Assembly: GCF_042654065.1 (NCBI RefSeq)
Contig: NZ_JBHSFP010000014.1
Location: forward strand, 1 to 64,000
DNA length: 64,000 nucleotides
Reading direction: 5' to 3'
From: Sphaerisporangium dianthi
GTDB taxonomy: Bacteria; Actinomycetota; Actinomycetes; Streptosporangiales; Streptosporangiaceae
Shown: positions 50,273 to 58,234 of the stretch, one piece after another
How the letters are laid out: each line of letters opens with the position of its first letter
How positions within the stretch are numbered: position 1 is the stretch's first letter
Notes under the pieces: generated by a model
What the model was told of the DNA's origin: nothing
Database searches by the model: none
Seen by the model: only the letters and a program-made list of their open reading frames with translations
Made by a program: the position numbers and the translations under genes

Positions 50273-51112
50273 TTACTTGCTGACGGCGTTGCGGAAGAAC
50301 CGGATCGAGGCCAGCCCGGTCGCGAGCGTCCCGCCGACCAGGGCGAGCATGAACGCCCACTGGGGCATGTGCGGCATCACCGGCGTGAGCACGGCGCGCA
50401 GCGCCTCGCTCAGGTAGACGATCGGGTTGAACAGGACGATCACCTGGAGCCACGGGACGTTGCCCAGGGCCGCCCAGGGATAGTAGACGCAGCCGAGCAT
50501 CAGCGCCGGCATCATGATCACCGTGAAGAGCAGGTTGAACTGCGTCGGGTCGATGATCGTGCCCAGCAGCAGCCCCAGGCACGACGACAACAGCGCGCCG
50601 GACACCACGACCGCCGCGAACAGCGGCCAGCTCGTCACCTGCAGCACAGGGGACTCGCCCGGAGCGTGGGTGAAGTAGAGCACGGGGAAGACGCAGATCG
50701 CGGCGAGCAGCGCCTGCACCGCACCAGAGGTGATCTTCTGCAGCGCCAGCGCCCAGAGCGGGATGGGCGCGAGCAGCCGGTCCTCGATCTCGCGCGGGAA
50801 GGACATCTGCGAGATGAGCGGCACCGAGACGCCCATGATGCCCGAGTAGATCATCGTGGTGGCGAGGATGCCGGGGATCATGATCGTGCTGTAGGACACG
50901 CTGCCCGCCGCAGGCGAGAGGTGCGCGGCCGGCAGGACGTAGGAGAAGACGAACATGAACAGCAGCGGCTGCACCAGCACGCGGGACAGGAAGGTGAACA
51001 GCTGCTTGCGCAGGACGACCCTGGCGTCCCTGGCCAGCATGGCCCAGAAGGTGTGCGACACCCCCGGGCGCCGGGCCGTCTCAGCGGGCGGAGCGATGTC
51101 CAGCGTGGTCAT
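50273..51112 (-). CDS. ABC-2 type exporter permease (DrrB-like)
   Basis: 279 aa with six predicted hydrophobic spans and the ABC-2 type pattern (FWAMLARDARVVLRKQLFTF, then IMIPGILATTMIYSGIMGVSVPL). It pairs with the ATPase whose gene overlaps it by 32 bp. The DrrA/DrrB family exports antibiotics; here it is the likely exporter of the product or of a protected precursor. Confidence 0.93.
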   Translation of the reverse strand: MTTLDIAPPAETARRPGVSHTFWAMLARDARVVLRKQLFTFLSRVLVQPLLFMFVFSYVLPAAHLSPAAGSVSYSTIMIPGILATTMIYSGIMGVSVPLISQMSFPREIEDRLLAPIPLWALALQKITSGAVQALLAAICVFPVLYFTHAPGESPVLQVTSWPLFAAVVVSGALLSSCLGLLLGTIIDPTQFNLLFTVIMMPALMLGCVYYPWAALGNVPWLQVIVLFNPIVYLSEALRAVLTPVMPHMPQWAFMLALVGGTLATGLASIRFFRNAVSK

Positions 51113-52121
51113 TGCGGTACTCCCTTCCGGTCAGCGCCAGGAACACGCTCTCCAGGCTCGGGCGCAGGGTGGTGATGTCCAGCAGGTCGGCCCCGTCCGC
51201 GGCGCCCGCGTCGATCAGCTCACGCAGCAGGCCCTCTGGCCGGGTGGTGACGACGCGGACCTGACCGCCCGTGGCCGTCACCGCGCGCACGCCCTCGCGG
51301 CGGCGCAGTGCCTCCGGCACGCCGGGCGGCTCCACGTCGTAGGTGGCCGTGATGACGGTGTCGCCGTGGGCCTTCTTCAGCGCCTCGACGCTGTCGCACG
51401 CCAGCACCACGCCCTTGTCGATGATGGCCACCCGCTCGCACAGCGCCTCGGCCTCGTCCAGGTGGTGGGTGGTCAGCAGCACCGTCTGACCGCTCGCGTG
51501 CATCTCGCGCAGCACGCCCCATAGGTTGATCCTGGTCTGCGGGTCGATGCCCGCGGTCGGCTCGTCCAGGAAGAGCACCTCGGGGCGGTTGATGAGGGTG
51601 CGGGCGATCATCATCCGGCGCATCTGGCCGCCGGAGAGCTGGGCGGCCTCGGCGTCGCGCCGGTCGGCCAGGTCGAACTGCTCCAGCAGGTGCTCGGCGC
51701 GGGCGCGGGCCGCCGCCCGGCTCATCCCGACGTACCGGCCGCGGAACTCCAGGTTGTCGATCACGCTCAGCTCACGGTCCAGGGTGTTGAACTGGCCCAT
51801 GACGCCGATCCTGCGCTTGACCTCCAGCGGGTCGCGGGCGACGTCGAACCCCGACACCCGCGCGCTGCCGCCCGTCGGGGTGACCAGCGTGGTGAGCATG
51901 CCGATCGTCGTCGACTTGCCGGCGCCGTTCGGGCCGAGCAGCCCGAAGAACTCCCCGCGTCCGACCTCCAGGTCGACGCCCTGGACGGCGTGCACCTCGC
52001 CGGAGGGCGGGGTGTAGGTCTTGCGCAGTCCCCGCGCCTCGATGGCGGCGGTCCCGCCCGCCGGGCCTCCCCCGCCGGACTCGTGGCCGGCACGGCGCAC
52101 CTCGACGGCCTGCCCGCTCAT
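51081..52121 (-). CDS. ABC transporter ATP-binding protein (DrrA-like)
   Basis: 346 aa; ATG 52121 overlaps the upstream stop (ATGA, 52118-52121). Walker A GPNGAGKST (about 65), signature LSGGQMRRMMIARTL (about 160), Walker B VLFLDEPT (about 184), H-loop TTHHLDEAE, and a DrrA-type C-terminal domain. Residues 1-35 are a Gly/Ala-rich lead. Couples to the permease gene downstream; product efflux and self-resistance. Confidence 0.94.
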   Translation of the reverse strand: MSGQAVEVRRAGHESGGGGPAGGTAAIEARGLRKTYTPPSGEVHAVQGVDLEVGRGEFFGLLGPNGAGKSTTIGMLTTLVTPTGGSARVSGFDVARDPLEVKRRIGVMGQFNTLDRELSVIDNLEFRGRYVGMSRAAARARAEHLLEQFDLADRRDAEAAQLSGGQMRRMMIARTLINRPEVLFLDEPTAGIDPQTRINLWGVLREMHASGQTVLLTTHHLDEAEALCERVAIIDKGVVLACDSVEALKKAHGDTVITATYDVEPPGVPEALRRREGVRAVTATGGQVRVVTTRPEGLLRELIDAGAADGADLLDITTLRPSLESVFLALTGREYRNDHAGHRSAR

Positions 52122-54856
52122 GACAACACCTCCACCAGGCCGGCGCGCCCGTCCACCGTGACGATCTGGCCGTCCCGCAGCAGCCGCGTGGCGTCGCCGG
52201 TCGCGACGACGGCGGGAACGCCGTGCTCCCTGGCGATGATCGCCGGGTGGGACAGCAAACCGCCGCTGTCGGTGACCAGGGCCCCGACGCTGCCGAACAG
52301 CATCGACCACTGCGGCGTGGTCTCCGGGCAGACCAGGACGTCCCCCGGCCGGAGCTTGGCGAAGTCGGCCTCGCTGACCAGGACGCGCACCGGCCCGGTG
52401 TAGCGCCCCGCCGAGGCCGCGACGCCGCGCAGCACGTCGCCGGAGCTCTGCTCGCGGCGCTCGGAGCCGACTCGATAGGCGGCGTCGACCCAGCGCATGG
52501 GGGCGAGGGCGGCCAGGTCGTCCGCGCTCATGGCGTCCATCGCGTCGGCCACCGGTGGGGGCGGCGGCGGGTCGCCGTAGGACGGCGGTCCCATGTGCGC
52601 GGCCGCCCACGCCACCCGCGCCGCCTCGGCGGCGACCTGTTCGCCGCGCGGACGGCCGTCGGCGACCGCGGCGCGCACCTCGTCCAGGTCCAGCATGAAA
52701 ACCTCTGTCTCGTCGGAGATCTGACCGCGCCGGGCGAGCCGGCGGCCCGCCTCCGTCAGTCCGTACCTGAACAGGCCCCAGGCGGTGTGGGCGTGGAAGG
52801 CCGTGTCGTCCCTGAGCGGGTAGGCGGCGAGGGCCCGTTCCAGCAGCCGATCGAACACGGCCACGTCTCCCGCCCCCGCCTCCCGCCCCGGCCCGTCGTC
52901 CCGCCCTCCCCCACCCGGGACGAGCTGGGCGCGGGCCTCGGCGGCCGCACTGTCGCGCGCGCGGGCCGCCTTCTCGGTGCCCGCGGCGGGGTCGGGGGCG
53001 TCCAGTTGGGCGGCGACCAGGCGCAGCAGGGCGTCCGGCCGCTCGGCCATGGTGGGCTCCGCGAGGTCGGCGCCGAGGCAGCGCAGCCCGTACACCTCCA
53101 TGAAGGCGCGGACACGCGCCGCGAAGCCCGGGTCGGCGGCCAGGACGGCCGCGGCGCCGTCGCCCCGGGCCAGCGGCTCGCGCACCGCCGGGTTCTCCCG
53201 GGCCGCGCGCGCAAGGGCGTGCAGTTCGCGCGCCGGCTCGCTGGTCTTGCCCGGCACCCCGGACACCAGCGTCAGCACGCGCGCGACGTCCCAGCCGAGC
53301 CGCTCCTCGCAGAGCGCGCCGAGCGCGCCCCACACCATGCTGGAGGCGCCGCCCACCAGGAAGTGCAGCCGCTGCGCCTCGGCGGCCAGTTCGTGCAACT
53401 CGGCGAGGCGGGTGAGCAGCCCGGCGTCGCTCAGCGCCGCCAGGCCGGCCCGCCTGGCGCGCTCGATGTCCGCGACGAGCCGCGGCTCCCAGGCGTCGCG
53501 CCAGGACTCGACCAGCCGCCACGGCTCGTCGTCGCGCAGGGCGCCGGCGACCGCGGCGAGGCATTCGCGGAGGGCCTGCGGCTCCCGGACGAGGGCGATG
53601 CTGACGTAGGACCAGCCTTCGACGCTGCGCACCCGGACGCGGTCGGCCGTCGCGAACCTGAACAGCTCGGCGCTGTGGTCGTTGACGGCCTTGATCAGCG
53701 TGCCGACGTTCATGCGGGACAGCGGCTTGAGAGAGTACTCGCCCCGGGTCCAGAACCCAGGCGGCGCTCCCTCCAACCCCCCGGGCCTACCAACATCGCC
53801 CGGCCTACCCACATCACCCGACCTGCCCGCGTCACCCGACCCGCTCGAATCACCCGGCCTACCCGAATCACCGGGCCTACCGGTGTCACTGGACCTGCCC
53901 GAATCACCCGGTCTGCCCGTGTCACCGAGCCTGCCCGTGTCGCCGGGCGCGGGCAGGCCGTCCGGTGGCGCGGCGGGGTCCGGGGGCGGCGGGAGGGCGG
54001 TGATCGGCCGCGCCTGGAGCAGCGCCACCGCGCCGCCGTGCCAGGCCCACTCCACGTCCGCCGGCGCGCCCATCCACGCCTCGACCCGGTCGGCCAGCGC
54101 GGCCACGGCCGCGACCTGCTGTTCGCCGAGCGCGTCCTCCCGCCCCGACATCCGCGTGGCGCGGCCGTCGCGGACCGACCACTCGTCGGGCGTGGCACGC
54201 CCGGAGACCAGGCGGTCACCGAGGCCCGCGACCACGCTCACCAGCGTCCGCCTCCGGTCACCGGTCACCGGGTCGGCGGTGAAGGCGACCCCGGCCGCCT
54301 CGGCGGGCACCATCGTCTGCACCAGCACCGCCATCGAGGGCCCACCGCCGTCGCGGTAGGCGGCGGCCCTGTCCCCGAACGCCGAGGACCAGCAGGTCAG
54401 CACCGCCTCCAGCAGCGCTTCGTGCCCTCGAACGCCGAGCACGGTCTCGTACACGCCCGCGTAGGAGCGATCGGGGAGATCCTCGTCGGGGGCGGACGAC
54501 CGTACCGCGACCGGGCCGCCGCCGAGCGCGTCGAGCGCCACGCGCAGGGCGTCGGCGACCTCGCGGGGCACGGCCTGCGGGGGGCACGGCCGGCCCGGGA
54601 CGCGGGCCGGCGCGCCGGAGAGCACGGGCCCCATGGCGAGCGTCAGCGCGCGGGTGGTGAGCACGAACCCGCCGGGCACGGGGAAGCCGGCGGCCGTGAG
54701 CGCGCCGAGCGTCGCCGCCTTGGTGCCCACCTCGGCGGATCCGGCTCCCGCAAGCCCGGCCAAGGGCAGCGTCAGCCTCTCCGCCTGGGTGCCCATCTCG
54801 GCGGGTCCGGCTCCCGCAGGCCCTGCCAGGGGCAGCGTCAGCCTCTCGGCGGTCAC
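52118..54856 (-). CDS. Rifampin phosphotransferase-like, PEP-utilising family enzyme
   Basis: 912 aa from GTG 54856 (GTGA overlap with the methyltransferase stop). Residues about 30-290 are the ATP-grasp PPDK/PEP-synthase N-domain (VGTKAATLGALTAAGFPVPG, AVRSSAPDEDLPDRSYAG, VAFTADPVTGDRR). About 370-800 is a large helical substrate-binding part. About 820-912 is the swivelling phospho-His domain, with SGGLLSHPAIIAREHGVPAV (His about 869). This is the layout of rifampin phosphotransferase, which transfers phosphate from ATP to a drug hydroxyl through the His. Position between a methyltransferase and an exporter supports antibiotic self-protection or a phosphorylated intermediate. Contains two repeat expansions. 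Confidence 0.87.
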   Translation of the reverse strand: MTAERLTLPLAGPAGAGPAEMGTQAERLTLPLAGLAGAGSAEVGTKAATLGALTAAGFPVPGGFVLTTRALTLAMGPVLSGAPARVPGRPCPPQAVPREVADALRVALDALGGGPVAVRSSAPDEDLPDRSYAGVYETVLGVRGHEALLEAVLTCWSSAFGDRAAAYRDGGGPSMAVLVQTMVPAEAAGVAFTADPVTGDRRRTLVSVVAGLGDRLVSGRATPDEWSVRDGRATRMSGREDALGEQQVAAVAALADRVEAWMGAPADVEWAWHGGAVALLQARPITALPPPPDPAAPPDGLPAPGDTGRLGDTGRPGDSGRSSDTGRPGDSGRPGDSSGSGDAGRSGDVGRPGDVGRPGGLEGAPPGFWTRGEYSLKPLSRMNVGTLIKAVNDHSAELFRFATADRVRVRSVEGWSYVSIALVREPQALRECLAAVAGALRDDEPWRLVESWRDAWEPRLVADIERARRAGLAALSDAGLLTRLAELHELAAEAQRLHFLVGGASSMVWGALGALCEERLGWDVARVLTLVSGVPGKTSEPARELHALARAARENPAVREPLARGDGAAAVLAADPGFAARVRAFMEVYGLRCLGADLAEPTMAERPDALLRLVAAQLDAPDPAAGTEKAARARDSAAAEARAQLVPGGGGRDDGPGREAGAGDVAVFDRLLERALAAYPLRDDTAFHAHTAWGLFRYGLTEAGRRLARRGQISDETEVFMLDLDEVRAAVADGRPRGEQVAAEAARVAWAAAHMGPPSYGDPPPPPPVADAMDAMSADDLAALAPMRWVDAAYRVGSERREQSSGDVLRGVAASAGRYTGPVRVLVSEADFAKLRPGDVLVCPETTPQWSMLFGSVGALVTDSGGLLSHPAIIAREHGVPAVVATGDATRLLRDGQIVTVDGRAGLVEVLS
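53788..53943. repeat. About ten 15-bp repeats in the phosphotransferase gene
   Basis: Units such as cctgcccgaatcacc encode Gly-Asp-Ser/Thr/Val-Gly-Arg-Ser/Pro pentapeptides at residues about 304-356. This is the junction between the ATP-grasp domain and the substrate-binding part, a hinge in this family. Confidence 0.9.
54724..54855. repeat. 66-bp duplication at the 5' end of the phosphotransferase gene
   Basis: Two adjacent 66-bp copies encode AERLTLPLAG-type 22-mers. The inner copy reads on into the conserved VGTKAATLG of the ATP-grasp domain; the outer copy is an extra leader that carries the present start. Confidence 0.88.
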
Positions 54857-55686
54857 CCGGCCGGCTTCCGCAACGCCGCCGTCTGCGTCATCACCGGATA
54901 CACCTTGGAGATCAGCAGCTCGGGCAGCAGCTCCACGACCCGGTCGAAGTCGAACTCGGGGAAGCCGAGCAGCTCGCGCGGGTCGCCGGCGACCAGCTCC
55001 AGGCCCGAGCGCTCGACCAGGGAGTGCACGTTCTGGTTGATGCCCCACACGTTCCTGTCCAGGACCCCGAACGGCTTGATGTCGAGGAACAGGTCGACGG
55101 TCAGCAGCAGCATCCCGCCGGGCTTGAGCAGTTTGACGCAGTGGTCGATGATCTCCAGGGTCTCGGCCGCGTCGAGGTGCTCCAGCACCGACAGGCAGAA
55201 GATGCGGTCGAAGCCGCCCGGTTCGAGGCCGGCGTCCTGGATCCGCTCGGCGACCAGCTGTACCGACGTGCCGAAGGTGTCGTTCAGCACCTTGTGCCGG
55301 TTCGGGGTCAGCAGGATGTAGCCGGGGTCGCTCCAGTCGTTGTAGTCGCTCCTCGCCGTGGGGTCGACGTTGACCACGTCGTGGCCCTCCATGGCGGCGA
55401 CGAACTGGAAGCCGCTGGCGCCGCCGCCGATGTCGAGCAGGCGCTTGGGCGTGTCCAGCTCGGCCGTCAGGTAGGCCCACGGGTACTCGTAGATGCGGGT
55501 GTGGCTCGCCGGCTGGAAGGCGAAGGGGCCGAAGTCGGGCCCTCCGGGGTTGGCCTGGGCTGCCCGCACGTCCTGCGTGGGGTGCCCGCCGGTCATAAGG
55601 CGCCGCCCGGCCGCGTGCCCGAAGGGGGCGCCCCAGCGCTCGTTCCACTTGCGGTAGTCCTCGGGAAGGTTCTTTCTGCCGATCAT
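54853..55686 (-). CDS. Class I SAM-dependent methyltransferase
   Basis: 277 aa. Motif I LLDIGGGASGFQFV (about 84), NVDPTARSDYNDWS, FDRIFCLSVLEHLDAAET and LLKPGGMLLLTVDLF. Methyltransf_11/25-like fold; a candidate O-methyltransferase for a sugar hydroxyl or the aglycone. ATG 55686 with AAAGG 9 bp upstream; it ends in GTGA overlap with the phosphotransferase gene, 18 bp downstream of a GT gene. Confidence 0.86.
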   Translation of the reverse strand: MIGRKNLPEDYRKWNERWGAPFGHAAGRRLMTGGHPTQDVRAAQANPGGPDFGPFAFQPASHTRIYEYPWAYLTAELDTPKRLLDIGGGASGFQFVAAMEGHDVVNVDPTARSDYNDWSDPGYILLTPNRHKVLNDTFGTSVQLVAERIQDAGLEPGGFDRIFCLSVLEHLDAAETLEIIDHCVKLLKPGGMLLLTVDLFLDIKPFGVLDRNVWGINQNVHSLVERSGLELVAGDPRELLGFPEFDFDRVVELLPELLISKVYPVMTQTAALRKPAG

Positions 55687-55704
55687 GCGGTCCGCCTTTC
55701 GCGG

Positions 55705-56895
55705 TCAGGAGAGGGACAGTGCGTGCGGCGAGCGCGCGGCGAGGTCCTCCAGATCGCCGACGATCTCCGTGGGGGCCGGCAGGCCGATCGCCTCGTCGCG
55801 CAGGGCGCGGACCGACGCGCGCAGGGGCTCGTCGTCGAGCAGCCGCCGCACGTGGGCGCGCACCGCGTCCGGGCCGGCGTCCTCGGGCATCAGCACGACG
55901 CCGCCGCCGGCGCCCGCCAGGCACGAGGCGTTGAAGGCGTGGTCGGGGAACTGCGGCACGATGAGCTGGGGCACGCCGCAGACCAGGCTGGTCATCGTGG
56001 TGCCGGTGCCGCCCTGGTGGACGATGGCGTCGCAGGTCGGCAGCAGCATGTGCAGGGGCAGCGACTCCACCAGCCTGACGCCGGCCGGCACCTCCCCGAC
56101 CAGCTCCGCGTGCCCGGGGGCGACCGTGGCCACGACCTCGACGTCCAGTTCGGCGATGGCGCGCAGCATCGAGCCGGCGAGGACCATGTGGGGGTTCAGC
56201 TTGCCGAGGGTGGTGCCCCAGGTGACGGCGACCCTGCGGCGGGCGGGCGGTTCCAGCAGCCAGCCCGGCATGACCCCGGGACCGTTGTAGGGAACGTAGC
56301 GGACAGGCAGGCGCGGGTATTCGCAGGGCACCTGCATGCTCGGCGGGCACGGGTCCACGGTCAGCGCGCCGAGCGGGTCGACGGGCCTGGTGATGCTGAG
56401 CTTGGCGCGCAGCGGCTCCAGCAGCTCGACCTCGAGCTCGCGGGCCGGGTAGGCGATGTCGGGGGCCTTGAGGTGGCGGACGTTGGGCACGCCGAGCGCG
56501 GCGGCCAGCAGCGGCCCGGCGAAGCCGGACGGGGTGTGCACGACCAGGTCGGGCCGCCAGGCGCGGCCGAAGTCGATCAGGTCGCCCACCATGGCCTCGG
56601 CGAGGTCGACGAAGATGCCGAGCGCCTTCTTGCCCTTGCCCTTGCGCAGCTCGCGCCAGCGGTCGGGGGTCATCTCCGCGGTGCCGTCGATGCCCATCTG
56701 CCGGCGCACGGTCTCGACGAAGTCGATGTCCTCGCCGACGCTGACGGCGGGCAGCCCCGAATTGACGATCGAGTCGACGATCCCCGGCTGCCCCGCGACC
56801 CGCACCTCGTGCCCCGCGTTGCGCAAGGCCCAGGCCAGCGGGACCATCGGGAAGTAATGCGGGCTCCACGCCCACGTGGTGAACAACACGCGCAT
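55705..56895 (-). CDS. DesVII/EryCIII-like glycosyltransferase
   Basis: 396 aa from ATG 56895 (GGGAG 10 bp upstream; MRVLFTTWAWSPHYFPMVPL is the family start, so the 12-residue longer open frame is not used). Catalytic His in SPHYFP, donor site VHQGGTGTTMTSLVCGVPQL (about 300). A Lys-rich stretch RELRKGKGKKALGI near residue 95. First gene of the GT-methyltransferase-phosphotransferase-exporter operon. Confidence 0.93.
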   Translation of the reverse strand: MRVLFTTWAWSPHYFPMVPLAWALRNAGHEVRVAGQPGIVDSIVNSGLPAVSVGEDIDFVETVRRQMGIDGTAEMTPDRWRELRKGKGKKALGIFVDLAEAMVGDLIDFGRAWRPDLVVHTPSGFAGPLLAAALGVPNVRHLKAPDIAYPARELEVELLEPLRAKLSITRPVDPLGALTVDPCPPSMQVPCEYPRLPVRYVPYNGPGVMPGWLLEPPARRRVAVTWGTTLGKLNPHMVLAGSMLRAIAELDVEVVATVAPGHAELVGEVPAGVRLVESLPLHMLLPTCDAIVHQGGTGTTMTSLVCGVPQLIVPQFPDHAFNASCLAGAGGGVVLMPEDAGPDAVRAHVRRLLDDEPLRASVRALRDEAIGLPAPTEIVGDLEDLAARSPHALSLS

Positions 56896-56929
56896 AGGCC
56901 GACCACTCCCTCGGACGAGATGTGCCGTC

Positions 56930-56972
56930 ACAGTCGCAGTGGCCGTTCGCGATCCGCTCGAGTTTCGTTGAG
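56930..56972 (-). promoter_or_regulatory. Candidate SARP operator and promoter of the GT-phosphotransferase-exporter operon
   Basis: Reading leftward: CTCAACG (56972-56966, weak), TCGAGCG (56961-56955, exact DnrI-like consensus) and GCGAACG (56950-56944), at 11-bp steps. Then 8 bp and GACTGT (56935-56930) as -10. The same segment on the other strand has TCGCGAT and TCGAGTT 11 bp apart, possibly serving the divergent GT at 57061, but with no matching -10. Confidence 0.55.
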
Positions 56973-57060
56973 CCGGGCGCTCTCAACCGATCCAGGATCG
57001 GCCCCCGAGGCGGGCGGCACACGCTGGCGGCCCGTCCCGACCACGACAAGGGAGCGCGTC

Positions 57061-58200
57061 ATGCGGGTCCTGTTCACCACGTACGCCGCGGCCTCGCACT
57101 ACTACCCGATGGTCCCGCTGGCCTGGGCGCTGCGCCTTGCCGGGCACGAGGTGCGGGTCGCCGCGCAGCCGTCGTTCGCCCCGCGCGTCGCCGAGGCGGG
57201 GCTGCAGCCGGTGGCCGCCGGCGCCGACGCCGACCCCGGCGCCGCGTGGCGGGGCCTGGACCTCGGGGTCAAGGGTGACCCGGCGGGCGGCGCGGGCGAG
57301 CGGACGGCGCGCACGATGACGATGTTCCGGCTGGCGGCCGAGGCGATCGTGGACGACGTCGTCGCGGTCGCCCGGGAGTGGCCGGCGGATCTGGTGGTGT
57401 TCGAGCCGCGCGAGTACGCGGGTCCCGCCGCGGCTGAGCTGCTCGGCATCCCCTCGGTGCGGCTGCCTTATGGAATCGACCACACCCCGCCGCGGCGGGA
57501 CGCCGAGTGGCCGCTGCTGGCGCCGCTGTGGGAGCGGCTCGGCCTGGCCTCGGTCGACGCGGCGGGGACGGCCACGCTGTGCCCGTGCCCGCCGAGCCTG
57601 CAGGTGCCGGACCTGCCGGAGCAGTGGCCGATGCGGTACATCCCGCACAACGGGCGCAGCCACGCGCCCGCCTGGACGCATGACGGGGAGCGGCGGGTGT
57701 GCGTCACCTGGGGCACCTCGATGGCGCAGGCGAGCGGCCACCTGGAGCCGCTGGAGGAGCTGCTCGGGGCGCTTTCCGGGGTGGACGGCGAGGTGGTGCT
57801 GGCGGTGGATCCCGCGCAGCGCGAGATGCTCGGCGACCTGCCGCCGGGGGTGCGCGTGGCCGGCGGCGTGCCGCTCAACCTGCTGCTGCCCACATGCGCG
57901 GCGGTCGTCCACCAGGGCGGGGCCGGTACCACGATGACGGCCGCCGCCTGCGGTGTGCCGCAGTTCGTCGTGCCGGTGAAGGGCGACCAACTGGTCAACG
58001 CCGAGCGGGTGTCCGCGCGCGGCGTCGGCCTGTCGGTGCCCTATGCGCGCCTGGACGCGGCCGAGGCGCGCGAAGCGGTCCGCGTGCTGCTCGGCGACCC
58101 GCGGGTGCGGCGGGCCGCGCGCGAGGTGGCCGCCGAGAACGCCGCCCAGCCGGGGCCGGCCGAGGCGGTGGCCACCCTGGCCGAGCTGGGGACCCGCTGA
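57061..58200 (+). CDS. DesVII/EryCIII-like glycosyltransferase
   Basis: 379 aa; ATG with GGGAG 7 bp upstream. MRVLFTTYAAASHYYPMVPLAW with catalytic His, VHQGGAGTTMTAAACGVPQF at the donor site (about 285). Shares most landmarks with the divergent GT at 55705-56895, as if the pair arose by duplication. Convergent with the SARP gene across a hairpin. Confidence 0.93.
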   Translation: MRVLFTTYAAASHYYPMVPLAWALRLAGHEVRVAAQPSFAPRVAEAGLQPVAAGADADPGAAWRGLDLGVKGDPAGGAGERTARTMTMFRLAAEAIVDDVVAVAREWPADLVVFEPREYAGPAAAELLGIPSVRLPYGIDHTPPRRDAEWPLLAPLWERLGLASVDAAGTATLCPCPPSLQVPDLPEQWPMRYIPHNGRSHAPAWTHDGERRVCVTWGTSMAQASGHLEPLEELLGALSGVDGEVVLAVDPAQREMLGDLPPGVRVAGGVPLNLLLPTCAAVVHQGGAGTTMTAAACGVPQFVVPVKGDQLVNAERVSARGVGLSVPYARLDAAEAREAVRVLLGDPRVRRAAREVAAENAAQPGPAEAVATLAELGTR

Positions 58201-58203
58201 CGG

Positions 58204-58230
58204 GGAAGGTCGCCGGAGCGGCGGCCTTCC
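58204..58230. terminator. Hairpin terminator between a GT gene and the SARP gene
   Basis: 12-bp arms ggaaggtcgccg and cggcggccttcc with one G-U type mismatch and the loop gag. It lies in the 34-bp space between convergent stop codons. Confidence 0.8.
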
Positions 58231-58234
58231 AGGG

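Noticed and set aside
50028..50417. A 130-aa plus-strand frame starting with decapeptide repeats
   Set aside because: No ribosome site, a non-protein-like second half, and it runs through a terminator hairpin and antisense to the ABC permease end.
54857..57049. Apparent 1643-aa fusion upstream of the phosphotransferase
   Set aside because: The upstream part is an out-of-frame shadow of the methyltransferase and GT genes; GTG 54856 overlaps the methyltransferase stop and starts the conserved protein.
55024..57060. Long plus-strand extension upstream of the GT at 57061
   Set aside because: It lies antisense to a methyltransferase and a GT. The GT family start MRVLFTT with a ribosome site at 57061 is the supported start.
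57061..58200. SARP box for the rightward GT at 57061
   Set aside because: TCGCGAT and TCGAGTT are 11 bp apart, but the third heptamer is off by one base and no -10 follows at 8 bp, so it is not listed as a separate promoter.
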